A stretch of DNA of 64,000 bases from Bidens hawaiensis (taxonomy: Eukaryota; Streptophyta; Magnoliopsida; Asterales; Asteraceae), in contig JAIQDT010000107.1 of assembly GCA_021521415.1 (NCBI GenBank), positions 186,001 to 250,000 on the forward strand. Direction: 5' to 3'. Under the pieces are notes generated by a model, which did no database searches, was not told the origin of the DNA, and was given only the letters and a program-made list of their open reading frames with translations. How positions within the stretch are numbered: position 1 is the stretch's first letter; each line of letters begins with the position of its first letter. The position numbers and the translations under genes are program-made. Of the stretch, positions 10,062-19,608 are shown in pieces.

Positions 10062-10922
10062 ATAACTAGTTCGTTTCAAACCGGACGATTCTCCTGGTAC
10101 TCTTAATACACCGTTTCTTGTAAGGTCAAAAGTAACGACGCTGACTAGTGACACAACACTTTCTAAAGTTGGTTGGGCTGTGGAATTGACTATACTTCTC
10201 ACGGCTGGGGTAAGTCCCCAAATATAACGCTCAATGCGCTTGGATTCCGGAATAATTGACCATGGTACTAAACGAGTCAATTCATTGAAACGATTTGTGT
10301 AACTTAAATGATCAGCGCCTCTCATTTCCAAATTCCAAAGTTCGTGTTCTAATTTCATGATCTCATTTCTGGGCAAAAATGTTCTAATACTTTAATGTCT
10401 GTCCAGGACATATGGTTTATAGCATCTTGTCCCCTTAACTGTATCACTGTGTTCCACCACATCAAGGCATGATCCAGAAACATAGTAGTGGCGAATTTGA
10501 CTATACGGTCCGGTGGACATTCACTAATGTTGATTACAGACTCGGTTTTCTCAATCCATTTCACCAATCCGCTAGGACATCAGTACCACTGAAATTTATA
10601 GGTATGCACGACATAAACTTTTCATACGAACATTCTCGACGCGGGGAATTCGTGTATCAGAATTATTAGTATATAGTGAGGGAGTTATATTCGTGACATT
10701 ATTTGTATTCAATGGGGAAATAGTATTCGTAGCTGCGTTAGTGTTCGGCGGAGGTGTAGTATTGTCGGTTGTATCGGTGCTCGACAGTTGGTTAACGGTT
10801 GTATTTTCAAGTATGCTAGCAGTGACTAGAGCTGCAATAGTCATTATCACATCTTGTAGTTGGCGAGCATTCACTTAGCCCACCTCCACCTCAGATATAG
10901 TATTAGTTTTCTCCGGGGCCAT
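10062..10922 (-). pseudogene. gag: Gyp-1 gag N-terminal and capsid region
   Basis: Translation from an ATG at 10920-10922 gives MAPEKTNTISEVEVG followed by an in-frame stop. Frames at 10596-10874, 10355-10567 and 10047-10376 then give the Ty3/gypsy gag order: an N-terminal helix (NARQLQDVIMTIAALV), a low-complexity Thr/Asn stretch, the capsid signature (DHALMWWNTVIQLRGQDAI, W-DIKVLEHFCP) and EHELWNLEMRGADHLSYTNRFNEL. The frames are shifted relative to each other. It joins to 6891 across Solo-1. Gag would form the particle; this copy cannot be translated whole. Confidence 0.85.
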
Positions 10923-12291
10923 TCTATAACAATAATCATAAACACACAACTATGCCAAAGAACACATTTGTATTACCCATAACTGTTACTGTACGTTTTT
11001 ATTCCAAAATCAACGCATAGGCTTAACCTGGTATAGGCCGGCTCTTTAAATAGACATACTAAAATTTGTCACTATATAAAGGCTTAACCCGGTAAGGGTC
11101 AGTTCTTGTAACAATAGTAGATTAAAAACATCCTCCATGTCAGCGCAATATGCTACTACTAGTGCTGCATGGGGTATCAAAAGACTACGTACAACAAACC
11201 ATACTACTTTTATTTATATTTATTCATATGTATATAATACAATAACCACACATAAACAACCATTTAGGCTGCAATAATTGCTTGACAACCGCATAACTTG
11301 TTTGTCACTCTGTCCAAGAGCCATCAAGAATGAGTATCGGATCAATGTAAGTTAATTACTACTTGTATAGCTTTCGTCTTCTTTGTAAGTTGATAATAAT
11401 AGCTATTAAGTGCCCTAGTATCTGATCAGTCAATATAGCTAACCATGCTGGGTCGGCTAAATGGGGAGGTTTTTGATTGGGTATAGGTATACTCCGTGTA
11501 GGGAAAGTTAACTAGGATACGGAAGGTTCTTCCCCTATGATAAGTCAATCTGGGTGGGAAGACATACTATCAGGTGGTGGTACTCTCGTACAGTCAGTCT
11601 GACTAGCTCTATGAGTGGATGCAGTCACCGGGCTTATTATGTGATGATTGTGTGGGAGATCAAGGTGTTCTAGTGGTAAGTACTGGTGAATCCTACCTCA
11701 TACTTAGGTGATGTTCTAGGGGAATAACTGTCTCATCTATAGCCTGATAAGTAAGGCTTACGCGCCTTATATGGAATCACCTCATTTCTCTCATTTCCAT
11801 CTGTTTCCACATATATGTTCTCCTTTGAGTCTTTTTCTCTTTCTTCCTTCTCAAGAGATAGTGTTGGTACTTGATCAGTTGCATCATATCTGATTCTCGG
11901 CATCCCTCTGTACAAAGGTTACTATAATACTAACAATTCTTGATAACATTAATTATAATAATGTATAATATTAATTACAGTTTAGTACTTACATGTATTC
12001 GTACACATTAGCACAGATAATCCTTTATATAGATATATATTTATTTAATATTATATTTTATACATATATGTTGCTGCTTTTACCTATTAGATTGTTCAAC
12101 GACTCTTTCTCGAATTCCCTCGTACAAACAAGTCCGTTATTATTCCGGACCATAATAACCCACTTGTCCATTCGAATTCATCCGGAGAATCATCAGTATA
12201 TATTATTTAATATTATTTTATTCCCAGAGCTAATCGAGCCTAAAGTTATATTAGGGTATCCTAAGGGACATCCTTATTCTTTATAACTAAT
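10923..12291 (-). other. Gyp-1 leader between PBS and gag
   Basis: About 1.4 kb separates the PBS from gag. The longest sense frame is 60 residues (11733-11915), charged, without a recognisable domain. Gyp-D carries a 223-residue ORF in the equivalent place, but I cannot see a clear counterpart here. I see no other feature. Confidence 0.6.
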
Positions 12292-12304
12292 GGTTCTGAT
12301 ACCA
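12292..12304 (-). other. Gyp-1 primer-binding site
   Basis: The complement reads TGGTATCAGAACC, one base from the common tRNA-iMet PBS. It lies five bases from the LTR start TGTCACACCCC at 12310 and fixes the element's orientation. Confidence 0.88.
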
Positions 12305-12925
12305 ACTTCTGTCACACCCCGACTAAGTAGTTGCGGAAGCGTAATACGGGAATGTAACAGATAACACTGGTATCAACCACATTGTTTATAAAGAAATTCA
12401 ACAAACTAATTTACATCATATTACATTGATAGGTACTAAGTTTATAAACTAGATGATGTAAGGCCCCGAACCCGGTGACCCTACTTTAGCGTCGGATTTA
12501 CTCATAAACACAGTTCTTCAAATCAGAGTTTATTAAAACTTTTCGCGGAATATAAAACATCAATCATTTGTTACCAAACATTAAATCTTTTCTTTGATAC
12601 CATAACACAAAACTTTATATTTAAAACATCTTTACTTCTTTCTTCAGATGCCAGCCGTTCAATCCATGCCGTGTGTCATCCTCATGCTAACTCTATAATC
12701 AGCTCACCTGCGTGCATACTAAAAGTCAGCTACGCTGAGTGAGTTCTAGTTAATCATACAATATCATGCAATACCTTCTTACATACATACGTACTTAACC
12801 TCATAACTTTCTTTCATACACACATAAGTACTCATACCATCATTCTTACTTACATACTTTCTTTCTTACTTACATACTTTCTTTACATTCATAATCATAC
12901 GTTTTAAAGAGCCTTTCGCCCTATA

Positions 12926-13244
12926 ACCTCACAGATATTATAAGGGTCTGGTCCCTAGTTTTCGAATATTTGAAGGGTTCGATTCCCTAACATCACAGAT
13001 ATTATAAGGGTCTGGTCCCTATCATCACAGATATTATAAGGGTCTGGTCCCTAACATCACAGATATTATAAGGGTCTGGTCCCTATCATCACAGATATTA
13101 TAAGGGTCTGGTCCCTAACATCACAGATATTATAAGGGTCTGGTCCCTAACATCACAGATATTATAAGGGTCTGGTCCCTAACATCACAGATATTATAAG
13201 GGTCTGGTCCCTAACATCACAGATATTATAAGGGTCTGGTCCCT
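12926..13244 (+). repeat. 32-bp tandem repeat array in Chr-E 3' LTR, nine main copies
   Basis: The core CACAGATATTATAAGGGTCT recurs nine times at a 32-bp period, with one diverged unit (TTTTCGAATATTTGAAGGG) after the first copy and another after the last. Units differ mainly at one base (A/T before CATCAC). There are no variable spacers. Confidence 0.95.
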
Positions 13245-14047
13245 TGGTTTTCGAATATTAGTAGGGTTCGATTCCCTCTTCATTACCATACAACCATACA
13301 TCCTACCTCGAGTATTATTAGGGCTCGGTACCCTTTTCGTGACTATACAACCATACAACCGTCATTTCCTTCTTTTATTAACTTTATTACGTTCATATAC
13401 ATAAACATACATATCATACTTACCATATTTATAACGTTACAACCTGACAGTACGTACAATATCCGAAGATCGTTCACGTACCATCAAGCAATCATTCATA
13501 CATATCACACATATCACATACCATTCGTGTACCTATACACACATACTTACATTATAACATAAGAACACTCTAGGCATTCTTTATCTCATTCATTAACAAC
13601 CATACCCCTTGTCGTTACGTGCAATATCCGAAGATCGTTCACGCCCCGACAAGTATTCATTTGAACATTCATACATCTACGATATATAATATTCGTACCT
13701 TTATTTTTAACCTGACAGTACGCGCAATATCCGAAGATCGTTCGCGTACCGACAAACAGTCATTCATATCTATCACACATTTCACATATGACATACACTT
13801 ATCACTTAGGATAAATGTATTAACAACACATCGAGTATGCACACAGCCCCGAAAACATAACAAGGAATGGGGCTAGAAACTCACCTGAATACTGCTTCTT
13901 TTTCTGAGAGCTGTAAATCCCTTCTTTAACTGAGCTCGGCTAACTGTACAAGTTACACGTATCAATACTCGCCTGACCTAATCTGGTGGCCTAGTATTAG
14001 CTTACTTTAACTTATCGCTTTATAATTTATTTTCTAATCAAACTTGG

Positions 14048-14480
14048 CTTTAGGCGAAGTTAACCCTTCGGGCGAACTTAGCTTCAGGCGAAGTTAAACC
14101 TTAGGCGAACTTGGCTTCAGGCGAAGTTAAACCTTAGGCGAACTTGGCTTCAGGCGAAGTTAAACCTTAGGCGAACTTGGCTTCAGGCGAAGTTAAACCT
14201 CAGGCGAACTTGGCTTTTAGGCGAAGTTAAACCTCAGGCGAACTTGGCTTCAGGCGAAGTTAAACCTTAGGCGAACTTGGCTTCAGGCGAAGTTAAACCT
14301 TAGGCGAACTTGGCTTTTAGGCGAAGTTACCATTTAGGCGAAGTTGCCATCAGGCGAACTTGGCTTCAGGCGAACTTATCAGGCGAACTTGGCTTGCAGG
14401 CGAAGTTCATCAGGCGAACTTAGCCTGCAGGCGAAGTTCATCGCTTGAAGGCGAAGTTGCCCAGATGAAGGCGAAGTTGT
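14048..14480 (+). repeat. 33-bp GGCGAAGTT/GGCGAACTT array in Chr-E 3' LTR
   Basis: Units of about 33 bp alternate TTCAGGCGAAGTTAAACCTT and AGGCGAACTTGG, with about seven regular copies then shorter irregular ones. The same words appear in the copia LTRs of Cop-A and Cop-B. Confidence 0.92.
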
Positions 14481-15044
14481 CGCGCTGCAGATCTGTTTGC
14501 CCATAACTCCTTCGTTTCTTAGCCAAATAACTCGATTTTGGTACCCACGGAATCGTATGATCGGCGCCTACAAACCCTAACCATCAAATCGGCCTAAAAT
14601 CGACGTTTTAGAGGTCCGATTTGGGCAGTTTGGGTTCGGGTCCGGTTTAAACCCATCCAATCCTAACCATTTTCAGTAATATTAGCTTTGTTGGATATGT
14701 TCTTACCTTACCAACGCAGATCTATCAACAAAACCTCGGGTCTCGGCTCCGAATCTTGATCGGTTAGAATGTGTGTGTTTTGAGGGTGTAAGGAGTGTGT
14801 GTTAGGGAGTTTGGTGAGAAAATGAGATATTTTGGGATTTTGGGGGTATTTATATCCCTGAAATCCCATTCTCATTTAACCTATCTCAATTAACCCAAGT
14901 CCATAACCCACTTCCATTACCCGACATTAGCCCGACCCATACCAACTCCTATTCTTTTATTTATTCCCTGATAACCCGAGTAAACTTCCCATCTATTAAT
15001 AAGTAATGTAATTAATATTACCTTTGAAATTTCGGGATGTTACA

Positions 15045-15486
15045 AGTCTTCCCTCCTTAAAGAGGTTTCGTCCCCGAAACCTAACTTATTCCCTATAAAA
15101 GGAAAACTTCTTACATATACACGTTTTATAGAATTGCCTTCGCTTTCTGAGTTACCCTTCCTACTTCCGACTTTACAGCCATCGAATGGTGGTCATGTGT
15201 TTTAGCTATTTAAGGTAGCTTGTCCATGAGACCCTCGATGCACCAAGACTCATCTCATCCTTCTAAGGGTTTCGATTAGTACTTTTAACACTATTGTCTA
15301 AAACAACATTTCACCATAACATAATAATCATTCTTAACCAAACTCAAAATAATTACACGCCACAGATAAACATAAGTTTTAAACCTTAACACAAAACAAG
15401 TTCTTAAGCAAAAGTAATTTAAATAAACCATTGCATGAGCAATTATTCCTTCATCAGGTGTTCCTCTCTGCAGTTTCCCAAAGTCT
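15045..15486 (-). other. Chr-E PPT, hairpin and 3' untranslated region
   Basis: In element sense the tract AAGGAGGGAAGACT abuts the LTR at 15044, preceded by the dyad AGGTTTCGTCCCCGAAACCT at 15063-15082. The rest to 15486 is non-coding; the 15291-15500 frame is short and unlike any family. Confidence 0.85.
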
Positions 15487-16632
15487 TCATCCTTTCGCAC
15501 CTACCGCCCCTGATTCCTTGCAATCCCTAGCCATGTGGTCAGCTTTTCCGCAATTGAAGCACTTTGGACGATCAGGGCATTCTCGAGAATAATGCCCACT
15601 CTTTCCACACCGATAGCACCTGTCTGTCCCAGTCTTACATTCTCCCTGGTGCACTCGCCCACATGTCTTACACGCATCCTTGTTCCCAACCTTGGCCTTC
15701 CTCTCATCAGTTGTTGTCACCATCTCGCCAGACCGCTTAGCAGAGGTAGCCCATTTCTTCTCCTTCTTTTCTCCTTCATGTCCTTCCTTTGGCTTCTTGC
15801 AATCCCTTGCTAGGTGCCCACGTCCTCCACAGTTGTGACACCTATGGTAATCATCACATTCCCCAGAGGAATGTCCTGCTCTTCCACACCTGTAGCAAAC
15901 ACCTAATCCCTTTCTGCACTCTCCGGGGTGTCTCTTCCCACATTTTTCACAAGCAGTGAACCCCTCTTGCCTTGCCTTCTTTTTGCGTGGATCCACCTCA
16001 TCGGCTTCCTCTGGTTCTGGAGTTGGGTTCTTTTTCTTCTTTTCCCCCACCGTTCTTGCTCCCCCACAATCCCTAGCTAAGTGACTCGACTTACCACACT
16101 TATAACATTTCTGGTTCTCGGTGCAATCACGAGTTATGTGTCCCTTCTTCCCACATCGGTAGCACTGATTTGGACCAGCCTTGCATTCTCCTAGGTGCAT
16201 CTTCCCGCACACTTTGCATGTTTCCCTTCCCGCGACCTTTGGTATCTTCTTCCCCGCATACTCCACGACATCTACAGATCCTTTGGTTCCTTTCGCTCCT
16301 CCCTTATAATCATCACCCTTCTTTCCGTCTCCTCCTGCCTTCTCAGTGGCCCTTGCATGGTTTTCGGCAGACTTGTCAGTACGAAATTTCTTCTCTGCAG
16401 CAGCCACAGCGTAAGAAATGGCAAATTGAGTAACAGGATCCAGCTGATACCCTTCATTGCTGCTTGGTCCTTGCAAAGTTTCACTTTTATCCTTTTTCGT
16501 GGTAGTAACTAGTTCTTCAGAAGGTTCTCGGACAACGCGTATTCCAAGAGGACGTCCAGTGTGACCTCCCTTACCAACAAACCTTTTTGCTCCAGCCATT
16601 AGTATTCTAAGGGAAAACACAAACATCATCAC
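15487..16632 (-). CDS. Nine-zinc-knuckle nucleocapsid-like protein of Chr-E
   Basis: This is an intact 381-residue ORF. Residues 1-138 are a low-complexity, charged region with a short helix (DPVTQFAISYAVAAAEKKF) and no capsid signature. Residues 139-371 hold nine zinc knuckles in three triplets: C-X2-C-X3-H-X3-C (139-150, 228-239, 321-332), then two C-X2-C-X4-H-X4-C (157-170 and 176-189; 246-259 and 265-278; 339-352 and 358-371). All 36 metal ligands are present. Linkers of 38 and 42 residues are Lys/Glu-rich. The knuckle order is that of a Ty3/gypsy gag nucleocapsid, repeated three times, so RNA or single-strand DNA binding is likely. The first ATG (three in a row) is taken; Met12 (MAGAKRF) is an alternative start. 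A host CNBP-like origin is possible but less likely given the first-knuckle type. Confidence 0.9.
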   Translation of the reverse strand: MMMFVFSLRILMAGAKRFVGKGGHTGRPLGIRVVREPSEELVTTTKKDKSETLQGPSSNEGYQLDPVTQFAISYAVAAAEKKFRTDKSAENHARATEKAGGDGKKGDDYKGGAKGTKGSVDVVEYAGKKIPKVAGRETCKVCGKMHLGECKAGPNQCYRCGKKGHITRDCTENQKCYKCGKSSHLARDCGGARTVGEKKKKNPTPEPEEADEVDPRKKKARQEGFTACEKCGKRHPGECRKGLGVCYRCGRAGHSSGECDDYHRCHNCGGRGHLARDCKKPKEGHEGEKKEKKWATSAKRSGEMVTTTDERKAKVGNKDACKTCGRVHQGECKTGTDRCYRCGKSGHYSRECPDRPKCFNCGKADHMARDCKESGAVGAKG

Positions 16633-17001
16633 TCAAGGAACTATCTAGTACAAGGATAGCAAGGCTAACAGGTAATAACAGTGGCCAGCAGTGACTAGCT
16701 GATCACATTGCTTTCCGTGTCCTATACACTTCCCTTTATGAGTCTATTTGTGCTGGTTCTACTTAAGCAGTTAGTCAAATCAAACAATCAATTATTCCTA
16801 TCCCTATCGTTCACATATCCTTTCTTTCTCATTAACATATATCATTTAATCATACACTTTACCTTTACTGATCTTGCTTGAGCGACACATGGCATTCTTG
16901 AACTGGCATCTTCTTTCCTTTCTTACTTAAATCCCATTTTCTGTTCGAGTGTAAGCATGTAGGATGCTTAAATCTCTCGAACTTATGCTCTGATACCAAC
17001 T
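16633..17001 (-). other. Chr-E leader with PBS
   Basis: The leader is about 370 bp between the 5' LTR and the ORF. The PBS complement reads TGGTATCAGAGC at 16987-16998, three bases from the LTR. No other feature is seen. Confidence 0.85.
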
Positions 17002-19608
17002 TGTAAGGCCCCGAACCCGGTGACCCTACTTTAGCGTCGGATTTACTCATAAACACAGTTCTTCAAATCAGAGTTTATTAAAACTTTTCGCGGAATATAA
17101 AACATCAATCATTTGTTACCAAACATTAAATCTTTTCTTTGATACCATAACACAAAACTTTATATTTAAAACATCTTTACTTCTTTCTTCAGATGCCAGC
17201 CGTTCAATCCATGCCGTGTGTCATCCTCATGCTAACTCTATAATCAGCTCACCTGCGTGCATACTAAAAGTCAGCTACGCTGAGTGAGTTCTAGTTAATC
17301 ATACAATATCATGCAATACCTTCTTACATACATACGTACTTAACCTCATAACTTTCTTTCATACACACATAAGTACTCATACCATCATTCTTACTTACAT
17401 ACTTTCTTTCTTACTTACATACTTTCTTTCTTACTTACATACTTTCTTTACATTCATAATCATACGTTTTAAAGAGCCTTTCGCCCTATAACCTCACAGA
17501 TATTATAAGGGTCTGGTCCCTAGTTTTCGAATATTTGAAGGGTTCGATTCCCTAACATCACAGATATTATAAGGGTCTGGTCCCTATCATCACAGATATT
17601 ATAAGGGTCTGGTCCCTAACATCACAGATATTATAAGGGTCTGGTCCCTATCATCACAGATATTATAAGGGTCTGGTCCCTAACATCACAGATATTATAA
17701 GGGTCTGGTCCCTAACATCACAGATATTATAAGGGTCTGGTCCCTAACATCACAGATATTATAAGGGTCTGGTCCCTAACATCACAGATATTATAAGGGT
17801 CTGGTCCCTTGGTTTTCGAATATTAGTAGGGTTCGATTCCCTCTTCATTACCATACAACCATACATCCTACCTCGAGTATTATTAGGGCTCGGTACCCTT
17901 TTCGTGACTATACAACCATACAACCGTCATTTCCTTCTTTTATTAACTTTATTACGTTCATATACATAAACATACATATCATACTTACCATATTTATAAC
18001 GTTACAACCTGACAGTACGTACAATATCCGAAGATCGTTCACGTACCATCAAGCAATCATTCATACATATCACACATATCACATACCATTCGTGTACCTA
18101 TACACACATACTTACATTATAACATAAGAACACTCTAGGCATTCTTTACCTCATTCATTAACAACCATACCCCTTGTCGTTACGTGCAATATCCGAAGAT
18201 CGTTCACGCCCCGACAAGTATTCATTTGAACATTCATACATCTACGATATATAATATTCGTACCTTTATTTTTAACCTGACAGTACGCGCAATATCCGAA
18301 GATCGTTCGCGTATCGACAAACAGTCATTCATATCTATCACACATTTCACATATGACATACACTTATCACTTAGGATAAATGTATTAACAACACATCGAG
18401 TATGCACACAGCCCCGAAAACATAACAAGGAATGGGGCTAGAAACTCACCTGAATACTGCTTCTTTTTCTGAGAGCTGTAAATCCCTTCTTTAACTGAGC
18501 TCGGCTAACTGTACAAGTTACACGTATCAATACTCGCCTGACCTAATCTGGTGGCCTAGTATTAGCTTACTTTAACTTATCGCTTTATAATTTATTTTCT
18601 AATCAAACTTGGATTTAGGCGAAGTTAACCCTTCGGGCGAACTTAGCTTCAGGCGAAGTTAAACCTTAGGCGAACTTGGCTTCAGGCGAAGTTAAACCTT
18701 AGGCGAACTTGGCTTCAGGCGAAGTTAAACCTTAGGCGAACTTGGCTTCAGGCGAAGTTAAACCTCAGGCGAACTTGGCTTTTAGGCGAAGTTAAACCTC
18801 AGGCGAACTTGGCTTCAGGCGAAGTTAAACCTTAGGCGAACTTGGCTTCAGGCGAAGTTAAACCTTAGGCGAACTTGGCTTTTAGGCGAAGTTACCATTT
18901 AGGCGAAGTTGCCATCAGGCGAACTTGGCTTCAGGCGAACTTATCAGGCGAACTTGGCTTGCTGGCGAAGTTCATCAGGCGAACTTAGCTTGCAGGCGAA
19001 GTTCATCGCTTGAGGGCGAAGTTGCCCAGATGAAGGCGAAGTTGTCGCGCTGCAGATCTGTTTGCCCATAACTCCTTCGTTTCTTAGCCAAATAACTCGA
19101 TTTTGGTACCCACGGAATCGTATGATCGGCGCCTACAAACCCTAACCATCAAATCGGCCTAAAATCGACGTTTTAGAGGTCCGATTTGGGCAGTTTGGGT
19201 TCGGGTCCGGTTTAACCCATCCAATCCTAACCATTTTCAGTAATATTAGCTTTGTTGGATATGTTCTTACCTTACCAACGCAGATCTATCAACAAAACCT
19301 CGGGTCTCGGCTCCGAATCTTGATCGGTTAGAATGTGTGTGTTTTGAGGGTGTAAGGAGTGTGTGTTAGGGAGTTTGGTGAGAAAATGAGATATTTTGGG
19401 ATTTTGGGGGTATTTATATCCCTGAAATCCCATTCTCATTTAACCTATCTCAATTAACCCAAGTCCATAACCCACTTCCATTACCCGACATTAGCCCGAC
19501 CCATACCAACTCCTATTCTTTTATTTATTCCCTGATAACCCGAGTAAACTTCCCATCTATTAATAAGTAATGTAATTAATATTACCTTTGAAATTTCGGG
19601 ATGTTACA
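17002..19608 (-). repeat. Chr-E 5' LTR (2607 bp)
   Basis: The LTR is nearly identical to 12457-15044, with one extra CTTACTTACATACTTTCTTT unit near 17420. It contains the same arrays at 17492-17811 (32 bp) and 18605-19045 (33 bp). It ends GGGATGTTACA and is followed by the target duplication GATGA. Confidence 0.95.

Larger units (their letters stand above)
12457..15044 (-). repeat. Chr-E 3' LTR (2588 bp)
   Basis: The LTR is bounded by TG at 12457 and CA at 15044. It contains a 32-bp tandem array (12926-13244), three copies of a CAATATCCGAAGATCGTTC block (about 13460, 13624, 13728), and a 33-bp array of alternating GGCGAAGTT and GGCGAACTT words (14048-14480). Two to three copies of CTTACTTACATACTTTCTTT lie near 12846-12892. 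Confidence 0.95.
12457..19608 (-). mobile_element. Chr-E: young non-autonomous chromovirus-type element with a zinc-knuckle gene
   Basis: Two LTRs of 2588 and 2607 bp flank a 1957-bp interior. The target duplication is exact (GATGA at 12452-12456 and 19609-19613), the PBS is next to the right LTR and the PPT with its hairpin next to the left one. By eye the LTRs differ by about seven substitutions, a one-base indel and one 20-bp repeat unit, so the insertion is recent. The PPT-hairpin and the LTR start TGTAACATCCCGAAATTTC (minus strand) are typical of Tekay-type chromoviruses. The interior encodes one protein only, with nine zinc knuckles; capsid, protease, RT, RNase H and integrase are absent. 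It needs enzymes in trans. Confidence 0.95.

Noticed and set aside
12926..13244. Regular 32-bp repeats resembling a CRISPR array
   Set aside because: Units are head to tail with no variable spacers, lie within a retrotransposon LTR and are duplicated in the other LTR.
13619..13876. 85-residue frame repeated at 18184-18441
   Set aside because: LTR-internal, identical because the two LTRs are nearly identical; no family resemblance.
15487..16632. Zinc-knuckle ORF as a captured host CNBP/HEXBP-type gene
   Set aside because: Host proteins have uniform C-X2-C-X4-H-X4-C knuckles. Here each triplet starts with the shorter C-X2-C-X3-H-X3-C type seen in Ty3/gypsy gag. A host origin is not excluded but less likely.
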